Origin: Oribacterium sp.
GTDB lineage: Bacteria; Bacillota_A; Clostridia; Lachnospirales; Lachnospiraceae
Assembly (NCBI GenBank): GCA_004554245.1
Contig: SFND01000012.1
Coordinates: forward strand, 1 to 64,000
Direction of reading: 5' to 3'
Length of the DNA: 64,000 nucleotides
Under the pieces are notes generated by a model. The model did not search any database. It saw nothing but the letters and a program-made list of their open reading frames with translations, and had not been told where the DNA came from. This document shows positions 7,943-14,694 of the stretch, piece after piece (position 1 is the stretch's first letter; every line of letters starts with the position of its first letter). A program made the translations under genes and the position numbers.

Positions 7943-9130
7943 ATGCTGAGAGAATATTCATGGGACATGACCGGGTACAAGCCAAAGTCCTTTCCCGATA
8001 CGCCCGACAGTGGCATTACAAGATATATGGCAGAGCGCATCTTCCAACTGGAACCGGAGCTGCCAAAGGCAGAGAACATCAATGATTACATTCTGTCTGC
8101 TCTCCGGGAAAAGGATTTGAAATACTTTTCGTTTTTCCTGCACCATTACGAGCCACAGCTTAACAATCGCATCAAAAGCTTTCTTGGCGTAGACAGCGGC
8201 GATCAGTATGACCCAGAGCGTTTTTTGGATATAAAACTTTCCTGCCGGGAGGCTATGCTCCAGAAGCTGCCGGACTATGCCCCTGAAAAGGGTGCTGAAT
8301 ATGCTACCTACATTTATCCCTTCATACGGGATGCCATGCTCCGTTTTCGCATGGGCGAAGAACAATGGTCGGTATCCTCGCTGACCAGCTATAAGATGCT
8401 CCGCACCATGGCATGGCTTTACCACAACACAAAAGATGCCATTGCTGAATTTTCAAAAAAATATAACTGCGATCTTGCGCTGGCAGAGGAATATTTGAAA
8501 GTTGTCCGTGGTATCCGCAATCAGCAGCCATTCTTTGTGACCGAGCAGGACGAGGACGGCGAGGAAACAGGCGAGGATGTGACCCGTGACTATAGCTGGA
8601 ACTATGCCGATATTCTATGGGATGGTATACAGGCTGAAAAGGTGCGGAAAGCATTTGAAAAGCTGAACTACCGGGAACAAACCTTGTTGGAAAAACGGCT
8701 TGCCATCTGCATGACCTGTGGGCGTGTCGGTTCATGGAAAAACCGCCCTACCTTTGAAGAATTGGCTGTCATGTTTGAGGGCAGCTCCGCCAGCGGTGCG
8801 GAACGAGCCTACCGGAAAGCAGCGGAACATCTGACACTGCTGTTGGTAGAAAACGGCGGTATCCATGCAGTCCGGCTGAAACAGAAGTCCAAAACCAAAC
8901 GAAAAAAGAAAATTGCCACCGCAGTCTACGAATATCAGGCAGACTGCGATGGCGAATGGGGAGAAATTTTATTCGATTTTGAAAACGGCACAGGGTCGAT
9001 TGTCCGGCTTGCCGACTGGGATACCATGATTTCCAATGTTTTTGCAAAACGGGTGATCCGGTATCTGCTGAATTGCGAAAATGATAGATTGCCAAAAGAA
9101 ACCATGTTTGCGTTTGAGATGTATGAATAA
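7943..9130 (+). CDS. Sigma-70-like protein of the element
   Basis: A 395-residue protein. Residues 57-135 (KYFSFFLHHYEPQLNNRIKS and following helices) resemble sigma region 2. Residues 235-300 (AFEKLNYREQTLLEKRL ... TFEELAVMFEGSSASGAERAYRKA) resemble region 4 with its helix-turn-helix. The C-terminal 90 residues are an extra beta-rich domain after a lysine patch (KQKSKTKRKKK). It could redirect RNA polymerase to element promoters. GGAGGTGCGCTT precedes the ATG. A strong terminator follows. Confidence 0.7.
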   Translation: MLREYSWDMTGYKPKSFPDTPDSGITRYMAERIFQLEPELPKAENINDYILSALREKDLKYFSFFLHHYEPQLNNRIKSFLGVDSGDQYDPERFLDIKLSCREAMLQKLPDYAPEKGAEYATYIYPFIRDAMLRFRMGEEQWSVSSLTSYKMLRTMAWLYHNTKDAIAEFSKKYNCDLALAEEYLKVVRGIRNQQPFFVTEQDEDGEETGEDVTRDYSWNYADILWDGIQAEKVRKAFEKLNYREQTLLEKRLAICMTCGRVGSWKNRPTFEELAVMFEGSSASGAERAYRKAAEHLTLLLVENGGIHAVRLKQKSKTKRKKKIATAVYEYQADCDGEWGEILFDFENGTGSIVRLADWDTMISNVFAKRVIRYLLNCENDRLPKETMFAFEMYE

Positions 9131-9173
9131 AGGCGAGTAAAGTTTACCAGCCATAAGAAGAAAAAACTCGAAA

Positions 9174-9222
9174 ATAAAAAAAGCCGCTGCCGCATGGTTG
9201 GTTCCATGTAGCAGCGGTTTTT
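9174..9222. terminator. Bidirectional intrinsic terminator
   Basis: CCGCTGC (9184-9190) pairs with GCAGCGG (9211-9217). An A-run lies before it and TTTTTC after it, so it can stop the plus-strand operon and the minus-strand gene that ends at 9239. Confidence 0.85.
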
Positions 9223-9238
9223 CACCGGCAGCATTCAA

Positions 9239-9601
9239 TCAATATTCAATAGGCAAATTATGCTGCTTCAAAAAAGACAGTTTATCCCAATATCCTCTCT
9301 GGAACAGAATTTTACCATTTACAACATGGAAGAAGCCGCATCCCCGCAGTCCCAGCGGGTCTTTCCACTCCAAAATTGCCCATTGTCCATCTTCAAAAAT
9401 ATTCTCTACAATGGCTGTCATATCGGCAGTGGCAAATTCTGCTGTAAACATTTCTCTGATTGCGTCTATCCCGATCACAGGCTCATTGGTCACCTGATGG
9501 TTGGTTGCATTATCATGGTACAGGCTCACGATTGCATCTACATCGTGGCCATTAAAGGCATCTACCCATTTGCATACTACTTCTTTTGGTCGTAACATCA
9601 T
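9239..9601 (-). CDS. NTF2/SnoaL-like small protein
   Basis: A protein of about 120 residues with the alpha+beta cone pattern of the SnoaL/NTF2 superfamily: VCKWVDAFNGHDVDAIVSLY, then the ATNHQ strand, IREMF, and paired strands ending FFHVVNGKILFQRGYWD. Members bind or isomerize small molecules, but no substrate can be assigned. The start was set at the ATG just after GGAGGAAATC; longer in-frame starts lack such a site. It has its own promoter (9635-9662) and is insulated by terminators on both sides, so it is a single-gene cargo unit. Confidence 0.78.
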   Translation of the reverse strand: MMLRPKEVVCKWVDAFNGHDVDAIVSLYHDNATNHQVTNEPVIGIDAIREMFTAEFATADMTAIVENIFEDGQWAILEWKDPLGLRGCGFFHVVNGKILFQRGYWDKLSFLKQHNLPIEY

Positions 9602-9634
9602 GATTTCCTCCATATATCTTTGTCTACTGTTTTC

Positions 9635-9662
9635 ATTATACAATCTTCATGTAAAAAAGCAA
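9635..9662 (-). promoter_or_regulatory. Promoter of the SnoaL-like gene
   Basis: On the minus strand TTGCTT (complement of 9657-9662) stands 16 bases before TATAAT (complement of 9635-9640). The start point would lie about 30 bases upstream of the ribosome site. The -35 box is embedded in the neighbouring terminator stem. Confidence 0.6.
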
Positions 9663-9692
9663 TTCCCCCATGAAAACAGGAATTGCTTTTTT
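9653..9692. terminator. Bidirectional terminator behind the ABC exporter operon
   Basis: AAAAAAGCAATTCC and GGAATTGCTTTTTT form a perfect 14-base inverted repeat around a 12-base loop. It ends the tetR-ABC operon on the minus strand. Confidence 0.85.
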
Positions 9693-9734
9693 ATGTAGAC
9701 TTGAGACAGTTATACTGAAGATTTGAACATAGGC

Positions 9735-10520
9735 TTACAATTCACGCCGCTTCCACTGATTCAATGCAGCAACGATACAAGCACCCACAACAGCGAATGT
9801 CAAAACGATAAAGGAAAGTCGGAATCCGTGCAGTGCCACCTCATACACATCGTAGTAGCGCAGAGGGGTCAGGTAATCCAAAATTTGATTTTCTGTGTAT
9901 TCGGCTGTAAAGGCCAGAGCATAGGCAGCCAGCATGGAAATCGTACCTGTCCTCACCGCAGCCTTATAGGACATAAACAGGCTGGCAAACAGCAGCCCCA
10001 GAGCGAAAAAGAGGAACTGGGTAAAGAACATTCCCATGGTTGTGGTGAGCACTGCTCCCGGCTGTTCCAGACCGCCCAAAGGAAGAACGATTGTAAAATA
10101 ATTACATAAACCGCTGAACAGGGCAAACACCAGCAGATTTACCGCCGAAACGATCACCTTCGCCAGTACAATGGTTTTCCGTTCCACAGGCTTTGTGAAC
10201 AGGTATTCCGAGGTTCCGAACTTCTTTTCCTTCGCCACACAGGACAACCCCAGAGACATGGCATAAGGGAACGCCAGCAATCCTTCCCAGAAATAGATGC
10301 ACACATACCAGCCAAGGGATGTGGTTAAATCGCCTTTGACCCCAAACATAATCATGATCAATCTCGGAAATTGGCTGACCATCGTTGCCATTTCATTCAG
10401 ACTGTCCTGTAGAGACAGAAGCTCAAAATAGCAGAAACCGCACAGAAGCAGCATGATCCCTAACCAGATCAACAAGAGCCTTCTGGTTTGGCGGAACTCA
10501 TTTTTAATCAATGTTTTCAT
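9735..10520 (-). CDS. ABC-2 type exporter permease
   Basis: A 261-residue membrane protein with about six hydrophobic segments (first at roughly 13-33). It contains the cytoplasmic loop EKKFGTSEYLFTKPVERKTI, which is shared almost word for word with the preceding permease gene and is typical of ABC-2 permeases of this family. The two permeases probably form a heterodimer with the ATPase encoded upstream. Only 12 bases separate it from the upstream permease gene. The substrate is unknown; antimicrobial or peptide export is a plausible guess for a TetR-controlled unit. Confidence 0.88.
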   Translation of the reverse strand: MKTLIKNEFRQTRRLLLIWLGIMLLLCGFCYFELLSLQDSLNEMATMVSQFPRLIMIMFGVKGDLTTSLGWYVCIYFWEGLLAFPYAMSLGLSCVAKEKKFGTSEYLFTKPVERKTIVLAKVIVSAVNLLVFALFSGLCNYFTIVLPLGGLEQPGAVLTTTMGMFFTQFLFFALGLLFASLFMSYKAAVRTGTISMLAAYALAFTAEYTENQILDYLTPLRYYDVYEVALHGFRLSFIVLTFAVVGACIVAALNQWKRREL

Positions 10521-10532
10521 GTTTGCACCCCC

Positions 10533-11327
10533 TTATGAACGAAACTGAATGTCTTTTTTCAGAAAGACACCGTAAGACAGCACCAAAAACAGGGTAACCA
10601 GCAGCACGCCCCAGCCAAGATAGGTCATATCATAGAAGCCAGTTTCGGAAATTTTTGCAGCTCCAAAGAAGGAGTATGGGGACAGGAAACTGATAGCCCG
10701 GTTACTGATGATGTTGGAGAAGCTGGTTATGCAATACTCCACAAACACGACTAATCCGGCGGTCAGCAGTGGGCTACGGTTGCGGGGAAACAAAATTCCC
10801 ACCATCAGACCCATTGCAGCAAAGAACAGCGTAACAAGGGTGAGGGACAGAGCAATCAGAAAAAACTCTCCCCATGGAGTTCCGGAACGAAACATTGCCA
10901 TGGCCAAAAAAGAAGCCAGCAGATACGCAGCACCTACGACCACCACTCCGATCAATACAGTCAATGCCTTTGCCCAATAGATTGTTTTCCGAGGAAAGGG
11001 CTTTGTAAACAGGTATTCCGAAGTTCCTTCCGTACATTCTCTGGTGTGAACGGAAATGCCGAAGTGCATTCCGAAAACGCCGGAGGCAATCATGAAAAAG
11101 CTGGTCAGAAACCCATAAATGCCCAACGGGGAAGTCAAGTATTCCATCGATACGCCGACACTCCTGTAAAAGTCCGTGGTGCCCATGGTTTCAAAGAGTT
11201 CCACGGAGGCAACATCCAGGAAGCTGTAATAAGTCGGTGTCATCAAAAAGATACACACAGCCAAGGCGATGGTCCAGCCCAGGATATAGGTTCGATGCCG
11301 TTTCAGTTCATATTTCAAAATGACCAT
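10533..11327 (-). CDS. ABC-2 type exporter permease
   Basis: A 264-residue membrane protein from the chosen ATG, again with six hydrophobic segments and the loop EGTSEYLFTKPFPRKTIYWAK. It is a paralogue of the next gene. The open frame extends 65 codons further upstream, but that stretch overlaps the ATPase gene out of frame and lacks a ribosome site, whereas GGAGGTG precedes the ATG at 11327. The gap to the ATPase stop is 13 bases. Confidence 0.88.
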   Translation of the reverse strand: MVILKYELKRHRTYILGWTIALAVCIFLMTPTYYSFLDVASVELFETMGTTDFYRSVGVSMEYLTSPLGIYGFLTSFFMIASGVFGMHFGISVHTRECTEGTSEYLFTKPFPRKTIYWAKALTVLIGVVVVGAAYLLASFLAMAMFRSGTPWGEFFLIALSLTLVTLFFAAMGLMVGILFPRNRSPLLTAGLVVFVEYCITSFSNIISNRAISFLSPYSFFGAAKISETGFYDMTYLGWGVLLVTLFLVLSYGVFLKKDIQFRS

Positions 11328-11340
11328 ACCTGACACCTCC

Positions 11341-12228
11341 TTACTCATAGTAGTGCATGAAGATTTCCTCCAAAGAGGGCTCTTCCAAAAGCACATCGTC
11401 CAAATGCAGCAGGTGAAGTTTATCAATGATTGCTGTGATATTGCCGTTATACATAAAGGAAACAGAGGTCTTGTCCGGGGTCTCAGAGAAATTCGCAATA
11501 CCAGGCAGCTCCCAGAAATCACTGGAAATCGGTGTTTTGGTGGTAAGGCTGACCTTTTTATAACCGCTTTCCCGTAGTTCTCTGATAGACTGGATGCTCA
11601 TGAGCTTACCCTCTTTTAAGATTGCCACCCGGTCACACAGCTTCTGTACCTCGCTGAGTACATGGGAGGAGAAGAAAATTGTGGTGCCCCGGTTGTTCTC
11701 CTCCTTCAGAATATCATAGAATGCCTGCTGGATCAGCGGGTCTAAGCCGCTGGTAGGTTCATCCATGATCAGCAGCTTAGGGGAAGTCATAATGGCAGAC
11801 ACGATGCCCACCTTTTTCTTGTTGCCCAGAGACAGGTCTGCAATCTTCCGGGACAAATCCAAATTGAGCCGTTCGGAAAGCTCATACATTTTCGTTTCAC
11901 AGTTCATGGCGTACAGGTCGGCGGTGTATTGCAGTAGTTCCCGCACCTTCATGTTTTCATAATAGCTGTTCTCGCTGGGGAGGTAGCCCACATCTCTGGC
12001 AATGACACTTGCCTGACTCTGGCAGTCTAAACCGAAAATAGAAGCGTTGCCACCGCTGGGACGGATCAGACCCATCAGAGTGCGGATGGTGGTGGACTTA
12101 CCCGCACCGTTTGGGCCAATGAAGCCAAAGAACTCGCCCTGATTAACTGTGAGATTGAGGTTGCTGATACCTCTGTGTTTCCCATAGTGCTTGGTCAGTT
12201 GGTTCAAGACAATAGCGTATTCACTCAT
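11341..12228 (-). CDS. ABC exporter ATP-binding protein
   Basis: The energizing subunit of the exporter, 295 residues. Walker A is GPNGAGKST (38-46), the signature is LSLGNKKK (132-139, a variant of LSGGQ), Walker B is LLIMDEP (152-158) followed by TSGLD, and the switch histidine lies in FFSSHVLSE. The C-terminal 80 residues form the extra domain common in drug and bacteriocin exporters. It overlaps tetR by 4 bases (ATGA), so the two are coupled. Confidence 0.93.
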   Translation of the reverse strand: MSEYAIVLNQLTKHYGKHRGISNLNLTVNQGEFFGFIGPNGAGKSTTIRTLMGLIRPSGGNASIFGLDCQSQASVIARDVGYLPSENSYYENMKVRELLQYTADLYAMNCETKMYELSERLNLDLSRKIADLSLGNKKKVGIVSAIMTSPKLLIMDEPTSGLDPLIQQAFYDILKEENNRGTTIFFSSHVLSEVQKLCDRVAILKEGKLMSIQSIRELRESGYKKVSLTTKTPISSDFWELPGIANFSETPDKTSVSFMYNGNITAIIDKLHLLHLDDVLLEEPSLEEIFMHYYE

Positions 12229-12842
12229 TTTAAATATTCCTCCTTATAGAAATTGTTTTTTAGAATTGAAATGGTTTTTTCAAATTCATTCATAACTGTT
12301 TCAAAATCAAAAACGGCTGCGTTACGATAACGGGCTGCATACCCCTCCGCCATCACTAAAAGCATATTGTAAACAGGTTGAGCATCTTCGGGATTTTTGA
12401 ACTTTAAGGAATCATCCTCTCGTAAAACCATTTCATTTCTGAAATTCCCTGCTTCCATCTTTAATGAAGCAAGTAGGTCATTGACTTCAGGAGAAGCCTC
12501 TTCCCAAACACTTGCCATAAATTGAGTAATAAACGGGTGTGTTTTCATTGCAGCCATTTTCATCTTGCTGGAAACCAGAATGCGGTTAAACAGATCGGTT
12601 TCTGAATCAAGTATCGTTTGGTCAAACGAAGGCATAATGATTTTCATACAATATTCCAACAGGTAGGTATACAGTTGTTTTTTGCTGCCAAAGTACTGAA
12701 ATACGGATGCCTTTGAAATATGCGCCGTTACAGCAATATCGTTGACAGAAGCCTTATCATATCCAAACTTACCAAAGCACTGGAGTGCCGCATTGATGAT
12801 GGTAATTTGCTTTTCCTCGCTTAGTGCAAAAAATTTGTCCAT
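12225..12842 (-). CDS. TetR-family repressor of the ABC exporter operon
   Basis: A 205-residue regulator. The N-terminal helix-turn-helix (AALQCFGKFGYDKASVNDIAVTAHISKASVFQYFGSK) is classic TetR; the C-terminal domain is a ligand-binding helical bundle. It is the first gene of the operon, and two copies of a palindromic operator straddle its promoter, so autorepression relieved by an exporter substrate is the simple reading. It is translationally coupled to the ATPase gene. Confidence 0.92.
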   Translation of the reverse strand: MDKFFALSEEKQITIINAALQCFGKFGYDKASVNDIAVTAHISKASVFQYFGSKKQLYTYLLEYCMKIIMPSFDQTILDSETDLFNRILVSSKMKMAAMKTHPFITQFMASVWEEASPEVNDLLASLKMEAGNFRNEMVLREDDSLKFKNPEDAQPVYNMLLVMAEGYAARYRNAAVFDFETVMNEFEKTISILKNNFYKEEYLK

Positions 12843-12860
12843 TTAATTTCTCCTTTCAAG

Positions 12861-12909
12861 TGACCGATTCGGTTATTCACAGTATAGCACCGATAACCGA
12901 TTCGGTCAA
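12861..12909 (-). promoter_or_regulatory. tetR-ABC promoter with two palindromic operators
   Basis: On the minus strand TTGACC (complement of 12904-12909) and TATACT (complement of 12881-12886) are 17 bases apart. The palindrome ACCGATTCGGT occurs at 12896-12906, overlapping the -35 end and the spacer, and again at 12863-12873, just after the start point. Their centres are 33 bases apart, about three helix turns. Both copies are identical. Confidence 0.85.
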
Positions 12910-12945
12910 GCGATTAGAAATCTAATTCTATGCCAACATCCACTA

Positions 12946-12988
12946 CAAAAAAACGCCTGTACGAGCATTTCTCATGCCCGCACAGGCG
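12946..12988 (-). terminator. Terminator behind the DUF6061 gene
   Basis: CGCCTGT (12954-12960) pairs with ACAGGCG (12982-12988), with an inner GCAT/ATGC stem. On the minus strand it is followed by a run of eight T. Confidence 0.8.
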
Positions 12989-13008
12989 GCTTGCTTTATC
13001 TTTGGCAA

Positions 13009-13254
13009 TCAATCCAAAGGTTTATATTCTGTTACAGTTTTCAAGTAGGTTTCCGTATCGCCGTTGAGGATCAAATCCGCATAGGCTGCCGGATCGTTGT
13101 AAATCAGCCAGTCCAGCTCTGACCTCTGGTACATATTGTCTGCCACCTCGTTCTCCACGGCGGTGCAGTCAATGGAAACCATGCTGCCGTCTGCATATTT
13201 CAGCTCGACACAAGCATTGTCGATATTAAACTCACAAGATAATAATCGGTTCAC
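13009..13254 (-). CDS. DUF6061 family small protein
   Basis: A protein of about 81 residues (LLSCEFNIDNACVELKYADG, then VENEVADNMYQRSELDWLIY) that matches the pattern of DUF6061. These proteins are common beside integrases on clostridial elements and have no known role. The start was placed at GTG 13254 because AAGGAG precedes it; the open frame runs further upstream into the arm-site region without a ribosome site. It is the right-most gene of the element and has its own terminator. Confidence 0.7.
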   Translation of the reverse strand: MNRLLSCEFNIDNACVELKYADGSMVSIDCTAVENEVADNMYQRSELDWLIYNDPAAYADLILNGDTETYLKTVTEYKPLD

Positions 13255-13339
13255 AGTGGTAATCTCCTTACAGATTCTAATTTTCAAAATGAATAATCTG
13301 TCGTGATGAACCCGTTTCCCGAATATCGATTCCCATAGA

Positions 13340-13359
13340 CCGCACCAATTCCGCACCAA
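13340..13359 (+). repeat. Integrase arm-type binding boxes, right end
   Basis: This is an exact copy of the 20 bases at 71-90 (two tandem CCGCACCAAT-type boxes), in the same orientation, about 115 bases inside attR. From 13255 to 13473 nothing else coding is seen. Confidence 0.6.
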
Positions 13360-13466
13360 ATGCCCATGAAACTATATGTAAGTACATGGATTTATATAAC
13401 GGAAAAGTACGAAAATATGGGATTTATTGAGGTTTATGAAGGAATATAGAGATATGAAAAGGCTGT

Positions 13467-13508
13467 TTATCCAACGATACCTAATTTCATAATCTAAATC
13501 TCCTTTAT
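13467..13508 (-). pseudogene. ychF: attR with the stranded original start of ychF
   Basis: 13474-13508 is the right copy of the att repeat. On the minus strand it reads AAAGGAG, then ATG (complement of 13488-13490) and codons M-K-L-G-I-V-G, followed at once by TAA inside the element. This is what remains of the chromosomal ychF leader and first codons after insertion; the rest of the gene should continue left of position 1, behind the copy at attL. Confidence 0.7.
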
Positions 13509-13684
13509 CCTTCCCTGCATCCCCCGTTTCCGACAGTGCCGAGAAGGTCGATAGCAGTTCCATCTATAAAATACAGCTAAAAAAGCATCGCTATTATAAA
13601 CCAGAAGTTTCCGCTTTACAATGCCGGATATGCAACGCCCGTGTTCATCCCCTCGGCTGCAGTAAGCGTTCAGGCAGGCAGGGG

Positions 13685-13720
13685 GACCCGGAGCGGCGGC
13701 AACGGAGGCACAGTACTCCG
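13685..13720 (+). repeat. Dispersed hairpin repeat, copy A
   Basis: CCGGAG ... CTCCG ends enclose a loop that ends in GCACAGTA. It resembles the copies at 58628-58665, 47295-47330 and (diverged) 47141-47174. It lies 30 bases behind the lgt stop. The rest of 13509-13684 shows no gene. Confidence 0.5.
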
Positions 13721-13749
13721 AGACCGGTGAACGGTTACAGGCTGCATCC

Positions 13750-14610
13750 TCACTTCGCCTTCCGCACACCACGGAGGATCATCGCGAGGCCGAGTACGGC
13801 GAGGGCCCCTGACAGGGCCTGTGAAACGGCGATGTTCGTCCCCCAGAGGAGCAGCGAATCCGTGCGGAGCCCCTCGATCCAGAAGCGACCGATGCCGTAG
13901 AACATGAGATACTCCCAGAAAATCTGTCCGGTGAACTTCTTCTTCGGCCCGGTGATCCAGAGGAAAATCAGGGTGCAGAGATTCCAGACCGACTCATAAA
14001 AGAAGGTCGGGTGCACCTGGATGAACATCTCGTCACCGATCCGGATCGCATGTGTGAGCACGTTCTCGTTCAGCATGTTCGGGTTTACGATGGATTCCTT
14101 GATCCGCATCGCGAGCAGTGAATCCGTATAGCGGCCGAAGGCCTCTGCATTGAAAAAGTTTCCCCAGCGGCCGATGAGCTGTCCTGTGAGAAGGCCGAGC
14201 ACCGCAGAGTCCGCGATGGAGAAAAACTTCACCTTCCGCCGGTAGCAGAAAATCACGCAGCAGAGGATGCCGGTCAGGATGCCGCCATAGATGGCGAGAC
14301 CGCCCTGCCGGAGGTTGAGGATCTCCCCGAGATGCTGCGAGTAGTAGTCCCACTCGAAGATGACATAGTAGGCACGCGCACCGAGAATGGCGAAAATGAT
14401 GCTGTACAGCGCGAGGTCTTCGATGTCCTCTGACTTCTGTCCACGGCGCTTGTAATCAAAGCTCGCGATGAGCACGCCCATCAGCATACCGATACCGATG
14501 ATGATGCCATAGTATGCGATGCGGAAGCCGAACACGGAAATCGAGTTTCCGAGATGCTCGACGCCGATCCCGAGATGCGGGAAATAAATATCATAATTGT
14601 CTGTATTCAT
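13750..14610 (-). CDS. lgt: Prolipoprotein diacylglyceryl transferase
   Basis: A membrane enzyme that transfers diacylglycerol from phosphatidylglycerol to the lipobox cysteine of prelipoproteins. It has 286 residues with seven hydrophobic segments. The Lgt signature is GRWGNFFNAEAFG (147-159), and VHPTFFYES and GLRTDSL are also present. A tryptophan stands where many homologues have isoleucine in GRIGN. AAAGGGA precedes the ATG. The next gene in lipoprotein maturation, lspA, is far away at 61252. Confidence 0.95.
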   Translation of the reverse strand: MNTDNYDIYFPHLGIGVEHLGNSISVFGFRIAYYGIIIGIGMLMGVLIASFDYKRRGQKSEDIEDLALYSIIFAILGARAYYVIFEWDYYSQHLGEILNLRQGGLAIYGGILTGILCCVIFCYRRKVKFFSIADSAVLGLLTGQLIGRWGNFFNAEAFGRYTDSLLAMRIKESIVNPNMLNENVLTHAIRIGDEMFIQVHPTFFYESVWNLCTLIFLWITGPKKKFTGQIFWEYLMFYGIGRFWIEGLRTDSLLLWGTNIAVSQALSGALAVLGLAMILRGVRKAK

Positions 14611-14694
14611 CCAGTCTGTCCCTTTCCTGCAGTGCCAGGCGAGTGCGATCTATGCCCAGCCCGCGTCTTTCTGCCGTTACGGCATCCACGACGC

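Larger units (their letters stand above)
1..13508. mobile_element. Integrative mobilizable element inserted at the 5' end of ychF
   Basis: An approximately 13.5 kb element bounded by near-identical repeats (1-37 and 13474-13508). It carries an integrase and excisionase at the left end, a MobV relaxase, a primase and helicase, a plus-strand operon, and an ABC exporter with its TetR repressor. No VirB4, VirD4 coupling protein or other type IV secretion gene is present, so it should be mobilized by a helper rather than self-transmitted. Base composition is lower in GC than the flanking chromosome. Integrase box repeats lie near both ends. Boundaries are well supported on the right; the left end coincides with the window start, so a few bases may be missing. 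Confidence 0.88.

Noticed and set aside
1..13508. Full conjugative element (ICE) of the Tn916 kind
   Set aside because: Integrase and excisionase fit, but no coupling protein, VirB4 or other secretion genes are present; only mobilization is supported.
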